Assembly: GCF_050948215.1 (NCBI RefSeq)
Contig: NC_135156.1
Span: 15,499,257-15,563,256 of the forward strand
DNA: 64,000 bases
Direction of reading: 5' to 3'
Source of the DNA: Halictus rubicundus
Lineage: Eukaryota > Arthropoda > Insecta > Hymenoptera > Halictidae
In this document: positions 57,700-64,000 of the stretch, one piece after another
Position numbering within the stretch: position 1 is the first letter of the stretch
Layout of the letters: the number at the start of each line of letters is the position of its first letter
Position numbers and translations under genes: made by a program
Notes under the pieces: model-generated
Seen by the model: only the letters and a program-made list of their open reading frames with translations
Databases searched by the model: none
What the model was told of the DNA's origin: nothing

Positions 57700-57895
57700 C
57701 CCTTAAATGCACGAGTGGGGTCCGCAAAGGACCCCAGGTGTCGGATTTTGTGTTAACACTTTTAGCCGCGCCATTTTTAGTTTACAGAAATTTTACGGTT
57801 TTACAGAAAGTTTGCAGAAATCAATTGTTGCTGTAATCAAAGTTAGCAAGGAATTAGGTAAGTGGGGTCCTCAATGGACCCTATGCACTTAAGGG
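57700..57895. mobile_element. TTAA-flanked MITE, family B copy 2
   Basis: 196 bp from CCCTTAAATGCACGAGTGGG to CCTATGCACTTAAGGG, with TTAA at 57696-57699 and 57896-57899. Subterminal palindromes TGGGGTCCGCAAAGGACCCCA and GGGGTCCTCAATGGACCC mirror those at 32.7-32.9 kb. It is in the opposite orientation to copy 1. Its right TTAA is also the left flank of the next element. Confidence 0.92.
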
Positions 57896-57899
57896 TTAA

Positions 57900-58351
57900 C
57901 ACGTTAAGTGCCAAAAATCGATCCCAGAGATTCTCACAAAATCAGTGTGATTTAATTAACACTAGATTTACGGGACCCGTCAAAGTGACGGATTCTAATA
58001 TTCTTAAATTGCGAATATTGAGATTGTAAAAATGCATCGACGAGCAATTATTCAACAAATTGATTTATTTCTGTATATATTATTTTTTTAAAATGGCTAC
58101 AAACTTTGATAGATACATTCATGTTATTTTTATAAAATAATGTAAAATAGTAATTTTTAGTGCTCCGTAAACCTAGTGCTAATGAAACCGAAACTAGAAA
58201 AATGTATTACAGGGCAGGCTGCCTTGACCCTTCGGAATTGTAAAGGTACTACCAAATTCGGCTTATCTGGATATGTCACGATAAAATTTCATTTCTAAAT
58301 CTAGTCAAAAATCACTGTCAGTCATACGTGACTGACGTGGCAGTTAACGTG
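57900..58351. mobile_element. TTAA-type MITE, family H copy 2, host to a nested element
   Basis: Ends CACGTTAAGTGCC and ..GGCAGTTAACGTG are inverted repeats, flanked by TTAA at 57896-57899 and 58352-58355. A family C element (57960-58178) is inserted inside. Near the right end TCAGTCATACGTGACTGA is a palindrome. No coding capacity. Confidence 0.82.
57960..58178 (+). mobile_element. TTAA-type MITE, family C (nested)
   Basis: 219 bp from CACTAGATTTACGG to CCGTAAACCTAGTG, a good terminal inverted repeat. Flanked by TTAA (57956-57959) and CTAA (58179-58182). It lies wholly inside the family H element, so it inserted later. Confidence 0.85.
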
Positions 58352-58497
58352 TTAAAGTTGTCTGGACTTTCTCGCGTAGATTTTAGCTTCGTTCGACTTC
58401 TTCGGCCGTAATTTTGCACGACTTTTATCGAAACTCCATTTGTAATTATATTCGTAATTTTTAATCTTTTCCAATTCCGTGATGTACTAGTTATGTA

Positions 58498-58723
58498 CAG
58501 TGAATTCTCGATACGTGTCGACAAGACGGGTCTTCCCAGCGTCGTGTATCGTCTAGTAGTATACCCCGCGGTGGTGGGGACATTTCCGCGACGCTTATCA
58601 TCCAGGCCTTGGCGACACATACGGGGTGTCCCACGCAACTGGAACAGGCTCTACCTCCCAAACGGTTGGGAATAGATGTGGTAAGTAAAAGTTGTAATGA
58701 CACCCTATAAAGAGAAATCACTG
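58498..58723 (-). mobile_element. Tc1-like MITE family D copy 4, interrupted
   Basis: Starts CAGTGAATTCTCGATACGTG after TA (58496-58497) and ends GAGAAATCACTG before TA (58724-58725). Split near its right end by an 84-bp insert at 58622-58705. Confidence 0.85.
58622..58705. mobile_element. 84-bp miniature mariner-type insert
   Basis: Begins CGGGGTGTCCCACGCAACTG and ends GTAATGACACCC. The ends pair over GGGTGTC, with TA on both sides. The start resembles the element end at 44834, so it looks like an extreme deletion derivative of that family. Confidence 0.65.
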
Positions 58724-58725
58724 TA

Positions 58726-59392
58726 TAATGGTCGTTACCAACGAGGTATGTTGAACAACGTTCGTACGCGAGTACCTCGTGGATTGTAATACTGTGTCTT
58801 ACCGTGCAATACTGTATCAAACGACCAATTACAAGATAGAACAGCGGGAAGTCAATTGAGATTGACTCATCGTTTACCTCGCAGTAATTCAAACGGAAGA
58901 AGTACATAAAAAAATGATCGTAACACCGATATCAGATTTTATCCTCCTCTTCTTTAATTACATAATGAATCAATTATCTAAGGGTCAGGGGGGCGGCAGC
59001 AGACGAAGAAGAAGAAAGAGAAGCGAATGATGATGATAATAATAAATCTAATTACTATAATCATATTTATGCGCCGTCCCCAGCTCCGATTATGTATATT
59101 TTATTACAGCTCCTATCATTCACATTCTATTTTTACGTATGTGTGTGTGTGCACCCGACTGCCTCATTTATTTACCGCGAGTTTTACCCGGCAGTCGCCA
59201 CTCATGTCGACCAGAGATTACTATGGGAGCACTCCTCCCACGCCGGGGCACATACTATTACCATTATCGCGGCGTAACATCGCGAATAGCGCTTCGCGGA
59301 GGCAAAGAGAAAATCGTCGTTTAATTTATGGCTTCCGCGTGCGCCCTTTGTTGTTCCGCGGGTGAATTCGACCGTTAATAAAAAGCGTCCCT
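58726..59392. other. Unique sequence, no gene recognised
   Basis: AT-rich with a GAAGAAGAAGAAAG run near 59005 and GTGTGTGTGTG near 59140. Confidence 0.5.
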
Positions 59393-59393
59393 T

Positions 59394-59427
59394 CTCCCTC
59401 TCTCTCTCTCTCTCTCTGTCTCTCTCG
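59394..59427. repeat. (TC)n microsatellite
   Basis: About 16 CT/TC dinucleotides with one GT interruption. Confidence 0.95.
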
Positions 59428-60866
59428 ACGGATTCCACGCCCTTTGTTCCGCGTCGAACCCTGAACCCGATTATGCTAGGCGTCGTTTTTCCCGGAATCG
59501 TCATCGACACGACCCGGTGCGCAGCACGCGGGAGGGGAACGTTTACCGCGAAAAACCAACGCAACGGTGGGAAAACGACGGGGGACTACGTGGAAACGCG
59601 ACGGAATAATCGCCGGCGGTCCCTCGATCTGCGGATGCTAGCGATTTCTACGCGAAACGTAGATCCGATCGTCGGCAAAAACCGGAGAAATCGGAGAAAT
59701 CGGCCGTCCCTCGAAAATGATAGTTTCCTTTCCGTTTCTTGAAGATTGCGAAACGTGCCAGCGAAACGTGTCAGAGAAACGAAGCGCAGTACACACAGTG
59801 CATTCAGCGATTTGCATAAGGAAATATGAAAAGAAGGCCTGTATCACCGAACTTCTTTCTTATTATATTTAAGTACAAAAATGACCACAAGTAAAAGAAT
59901 TTCATATTTCAACTAATTCATGTTTTCAATTAACACCTTCCGTTTTTATTTTTTAGCTAACGAATAATGATAATGATCAAGAAAGTTGAGCGTATGCACA
60001 CGGCTCCGGTGATAGTAACCAGGAAAATTGAGCGTATATATGTACGCTAATGATGCAAATGGGTTAAAGTGCATTAAACCTGTTGCGGACGAGGGTCTTT
60101 CAAAATACGAATATTTCCCTCGGAGAACGTGTCAACGTTTTAAATAACGAGGAACATGAACAACCGACAATTTGTTACGTATTAGAGCGCATATGTACTC
60201 TGGAAATTATGTCAACGCACTACTTGGCACGACGACGGTTGTCTAACAGGCTCGGAATGTTTCTGATTCACGACAGAAAATTTCTCTAAAATTGTTCGAC
60301 ATCAATTATTGTCGCGAGCGAACGAACCGTCAGTAACGTGATTTAACTGTTGCTTGCGGGATCATTTCTTCAAATAGATTTCTGTTTATTAATAGTTGAA
60401 TCTCACAAGATATTTACCACAACATCACACAGAGTTCAACGTAAAATTGTCTTCGATGAAATCGTCCTCGGATGAGAAAGTATTTCTTATCTACAAACGA
60501 AAAAAATGATGCAATCGAGAAAGCACACGATTACATCAAACTCCAAGTATAATAAACGATGTCCAATGGACATTTCCATTGTTGAAGAAAAAGAAAACGC
60601 AACAGGCCATCAACCGAACAGTCGACCGCAGTGAAATAAAAATTATGCGACGCTCGCGACAGTCGAGCACGCTAATTCGATTCGAGCTGGTGACGCACGG
60701 TGCGGTCAGTTCGCATAATTTCGTGCGCGATCATCGTTCGGGGCTGTTCCCGCAAGCCTCCAAGAGATGGACACGGTCGATAGAGACGTAACAGGTGCGG
60801 ACATCGAATGAAAAGGGGGTCGTCGGTGTGCGCGCGGCACACGTCCGTTGCCCTCGAACTTTCCCA
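59428..60866. other. Unique sequence, no gene recognised
   Basis: GC-rich to 59.75 kb, AT-rich to 60.6 kb. AGTTGAGCGTATGCAC near 59985 and AATTGAGCGTATATATG near 60025 are a short local repeat. No gene supported. Confidence 0.5.
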
Positions 60867-60871
60867 AAACA

Positions 60872-60914
60872 GGCCCGAGAGCCCGAGAGCCCGAGAGCCC
60901 GAGCAGGCCCGAGC
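60872..60914. repeat. GAGAGCCC minisatellite
   Basis: Three to four copies of an 8-bp CCCGAGAG unit followed by CCCGAGCAGG. Confidence 0.9.
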
Positions 60915-61288
60915 AAAACGGTCCCCGAGCCCCGTCTCGAGAGTTCGGTGAATGCTCGGGAACAAGGATGTTGTTTGACACCTGGACGAGCACAATACAC
61001 CTGGAGAGAGAGAGAGGGGGGAGTGGAGAGGGTCCTGCTAGCTGACGAGGTGGCCACTTTGTCCCGGGGAATAATAAGGTTCCCAGTACGGGAAGGGATT
61101 CGAGCAAATCGGCAATGGGCCCGTCGAGGACCCTTCTCGGAAGCGATTCTTTGTAAGGGGCCTTGCGGTCGCCGGGGGACAGCCTCGGGGGCACAGCTCG
61201 TCTCAGACCGCGACCCCCTATAGCGATTTCCATCAGTGCTGCAGCTCGCAGAACGCTATAGGTAAACGCTACAGTAGTGCTCACTTAA

Positions 61289-61410
61289 CACCAGCTGCAC
61301 GGAACGCTAAAAGCGACTATTCCACATTACTTCGTAAAAATAACAAGAATCTATCGAAATTGTTAGCCATTTTCTTGTTGTAAAATTATACCCAAAGAAA
61401 TAAATGTAAG
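61289..61410 (-). mobile_element. Family C MITE fragment, reverse strand
   Basis: After TTAA (61285-61288), CACCAGCTGCACGGAACGCT then AAAAGCGACTATT is the reverse complement of the family's right end. Similarity continues through TACTTCGTAAAAATAAC and fades near 61410; the far end is missing. Confidence 0.65.
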
Positions 61411-61422
61411 ATCTCCGCTCTT

Positions 61423-61434
61423 CCCCCCCCCCCC
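61423..61434. repeat. Poly-C tract
   Basis: Twelve consecutive C residues. Confidence 0.95.
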
Positions 61435-62128
61435 ACCGTTTAACGCTTCGAGCTCAGCGGGGCCTTATCTCGGTAGACAAAAGAACCTACCGAAGGACAA
61501 AGACTTCAAAGAGCTGCGCCGCCGAAAGGTAACCACAAAGAAAATTTCAAATTTCATTTTCGTCTTACCTTTTCAAACGTAGCAGCGGCGGATCGTCGAG
61601 ATCGTTCCCATTAAAACGATTCCAAAGACGACGTAAATCAGACTAGTTTTCTATACTGAATGTAAATAACAAATTCAAGGACATACGTCGTACGACGCTG
61701 TACACGCGGCCTGTTTTTATAGACCGATGCACGACGGTGTTTGTGCTCATTCGAATCGACAGAATCTCAACGGATCCAGTATATACTGAATTCGAAAAAG
61801 TCAGGCAAAAATGAACGAATTTCGAAAATTTCGGATCTCGTCTGCTTCGATTTCTCTGTCTATTCCGCGTCTATTCCCATAGTCGACGCGTGCTCGTCGA
61901 TTCCCGAGAGGGAAACGGCACGCTTTAACGGAAAAATTTCGCTTCCGGTTCCGAAAGTTTGCAAATTGAAAGTGAGCACTACTGCGCGGTGCTCGGCCGG
62001 GAACGCTATAGATCGCGCGAGAGGCTAGCGCTCGGCGCGCTCTTCTAGATTTATCGTGGAATAAACAAGCGTTTCGTGGAAACGTTATTACCGCGTGACG
62101 TGACTCGCTCGCCAGCTAGCCAACTCGC
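61435..62128. other. Unique sequence, no gene recognised
   Basis: Mixed composition, CpG-rich near 61.97-62.1 kb. No recognisable protein. Confidence 0.5.
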
Positions 62129-62157
62129 TCTTCTTCTTCTTCTTCTTCTTCTTCTTC
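62129..62157. repeat. (TTC)n microsatellite
   Basis: About nine CTT/TTC trinucleotides; poly-Leu or poly-Glu/Arg in translation. Confidence 0.97.
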
Positions 62158-62597
62158 GTTCTGTTCTGTTCCGTTCGACGCCGTTTTTACCAACAACGTC
62201 CCACGATACGCTCGTTTCGACACGCTCCGACGACCACTGTTTTTCCCCGAACAACGTGGCGTACCGGTCCGCGAAAAACCTGTCCAAGGAGAGTTCAAGG
62301 ACAACAGAATTGGACACGACATAGCTCTCGACGAGTCCTCGATACGCCGATTCCCACTGCCCGGAAGCCTGACACGAGGTTTCGATTCGAGGATGACGGG
62401 TGGGGCCCCTCCTCCCCGTGAGTCATGTGTTTTCCATTTCTGGGGACTGATATGCATCAGCAGCTGCATGCCGATTCTCGGTTCTCCGATTCGGCTTTTT
62501 CGGGAGAAACGAGGCTAATCCGCCCGTGCCGGTGCGAGTACCGTGTTTCTACGGATCGGTGAGGATGCACAGTTTCGTATAGGAATTATTATTATTG
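62158..62597. other. Unique sequence, no gene recognised
   Basis: CpG-rich. No supported gene. Confidence 0.5.
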
Positions 62598-62601
62598 TAT
62601 A

Positions 62602-63092
62602 CAGTAACGAGCAACACTGAGTCTACACTATTTGAAGCAACATAACTTTGGAAAAATTAGATCAAATGACTTGAATGTTATTGAGAAGTTAGAAGGATTG
62701 GTTTATTAGACGAGGTGTAAAGAATTTTTGAAAAAAATTTGAACTGGTCGGAATCGCAGAAGAAATAGTAAAAGTTGGTTTTTTTTAGCTTTTTTATCTG
62801 AGCCTGTATTGAACATTTTCAAAATGTGTTCGAGTCGCTTGAATAAATTATATCCATGCTGAAAATTTCACCGATATTGGTTAATTCGTTTACGAGTTAT
62901 GAACGCTTAAAAGTGGAAAAATTGCCATTTTTCACGATTTTCGACTTAGAATCGCAATTTTTTCAAAAATTTTGTACACCTCGTCTAATAAACTAATCCT
63001 TCTAACTTCTCAATAACATTCAAGTCATTTGATCTAATTTTTCAAAAGTTATGTTGCTTCAAATAGTGTGGACTCAGTTTTGCTCGTTAGTG
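62602..63092. mobile_element. Palindromic TA-flanked MITE, family E copy 2
   Basis: 491 bp. Left CAGTAACGAGCAACACTGAG and the reverse complement of the right end, CACTAACGAGCAAAACTGAG, begin inverted arms of about 130 bp that include CAAATGACTTGAATGTTATT and TATTAGACGAGGTGTA. TA is on both sides (62600-62601, 63093-63094). The interior (CATGCTGAAAATTTCACCG, GAGTTATGAACG) resembles a single unit of the 13-14.4 kb satellite. No transposase. Confidence 0.9.
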
Positions 63093-63094
63093 TA

Positions 63095-64000
63095 TATCGT
63101 TTATTTTAAAGTGGTCGCGTTAACAGCTGGGTCAATTAGGGACCACATCGATTACAATTGAATATAAAAGAGAAGGTTACGGTTAATATTTACATTGTGG
63201 CGGGGTACAGCGAGAAACAAATTTATAACAGTTTATGTATATCAATAGATTTAAAAAACAGAAGGACGTTTCCAATATGGTTCTCGTTTAAATTTGTCAT
63301 GAGGCCATTTTCGATGGAAAATCTGGAAAATCGTTGAGAAGAGAATTTAGGACATTCGAGTAGGATATGTTGGATGTTGTTGGACACGGAGTAAGTTGTA
63401 CATCCCGGTGGTTTTGTTTGTTGTTTGTTTTGTTTGTTGTTCGTGGGTATATCTTGAGTGACCTGTTCGGATGCGGATAGCTGCGACCTGATCTTTCCTA
63501 GAAAGTTGTGAATCGGTTAGGGTTTCGTAGACATTGGTCTTAATTTTACGTAGTTTGGTTTGGGTGCCGTTAGTCCAATTTGAATTCCAAAAATGTATTA
63601 TGGCTTTCTTGACATAGGATCCATTCGAAGTTAATATATTTATTATCGTTTTGGATTTCTGATACAATTTTATGGATACGTTGGATAGTAGGGTGTTGCG
63701 TCGGATTGCCAATGGCGTCAAAAGCGGATTTGGAATCGGTAAATATGGAAAATTTGTTTTTGTTAGAATTCTGAATGTATAATAGGGCATATAGTATGGC
63801 ATGGATTTCGCATGACCAGGAGGAAAAACTGTTAGAAAGTCTTTTGGTGAAAACGTAATTTTCGGTAATAAAGGCACAACCACAGGACGTGTATTGTTTT
63901 ATTACAGTGTCATTATCAGATTGCGGATTTCACGGACTTCAAGAGTTTTAGAATGTAGCTGCCTGTATCTTGCAAATTAATGGAAACAATTTTTATTTTA
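63095..64000 (-). mobile_element. LINE (RNase H-bearing non-LTR retrotransposon), 3' part, runs off the window
   Basis: Reverse-strand element. From the window edge toward lower coordinates there is degraded RNase H coding sequence, the C-terminal region, a stop at 63223-63225, a 3' UTR of about 130 bp ending TTTAAAATAAACGATA, and an AT-repeat tail. Its 3' UTR matches the copy at 33.0-33.2 kb. The reverse transcriptase would lie beyond position 64000. An RNase H domain points to an I/R1-type clade rather than jockey; this is inference from the domain order. Confidence 0.85.
63223..63910 (-). pseudogene. Frameshifted RNase H and C-terminal region of LINE ORF2
   Basis: One reverse frame (about 63560-63900) reads the RNase H core, with SWSCEIHAILYALLYI (the Glu-bearing helix) and FSIFTDSKSAF (catalytic Asp). 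Another frame (about 63420-63570) reads the segment after RNase H, with KLRKIKTNVYETL and RKDQVAAIRIRTGHSRYTHE. The first frame resumes with PPGCTTYSVSNNIQHILLECP, a CCHC-type motif whose second Cys is Tyr. At least two frameshifts and that substitution mean it is not functional. Confidence 0.82.

Overview
The window looks like insect nuclear DNA, most likely from a hymenopteran (bee, ant or relative). The reasons are strong local swings between AT-rich and GC/CpG-rich sequence with no CpG depletion, many (GA)n/(TC)n microsatellites, insect-type Tc1/mariner remnants, short TTAA-flanked elements, and a degenerate RNase H-bearing LINE. The order assignment is inference; nothing here is species-diagnostic.

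I found no host protein-coding gene, tRNA, rRNA or snRNA that I can support. Open frames are short, overlap on both strands, are compositionally biased (poly-Ser/Leu/Arg from microsatellites) or are tandem-repeat translations. The window is best read as 64 kb of intergenic sequence or a very large intron. The only protein-like matches are transposon remnants: a deleted mariner-type transposase at 31.3-31.8 kb, a frameshifted LINE RNase H/C-terminal region at 63.2-63.9 kb, and a short 3' copy of that LINE at 33.0-33.2 kb. One 48-codon frame at 34.93 kb has a signal-peptide-like shape and is listed with low confidence.

Layout. 0-12.8 kb: mostly unique sequence with a TTAA element, a 270-286 bp tandem repeat and a palindromic TA-flanked MITE at 2.5-3.6 kb. 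12.8-14.7 kb: a Tc1-like MITE split by a 1.7 kb inverted-repeat element that carries a 145-bp satellite. 16-24.5 kb: two CTAG-rich minisatellite blocks around two arrays with periods near 240 and 193 bp. 27.6-28.3 kb: a long GTGA/GA array. 28.8-33.9 kb: a MITE/mariner/LINE cluster. 35.9-38.5 and 51.6-53.0 kb: three arrays of one diverged satellite family (164-190 bp period, one array inverted). 46-50.6 kb: tandem and dispersed duplications. 57.7-58.7 kb: a dense nest of at least five small transposons. 62.6-64 kb: a palindromic MITE in the tail of a LINE.

How it fits together: most of the recognisable structure comes from non-autonomous DNA transposons in a few families. Three families have TTAA flanks and CCC-ends or CAC-ends (piggyBac-like target choice), two or three have TA flanks and CAGT-ends (Tc1/mariner-like), and tandem arrays grow inside or beside them. 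Several nested copies let the order of insertion be read directly.
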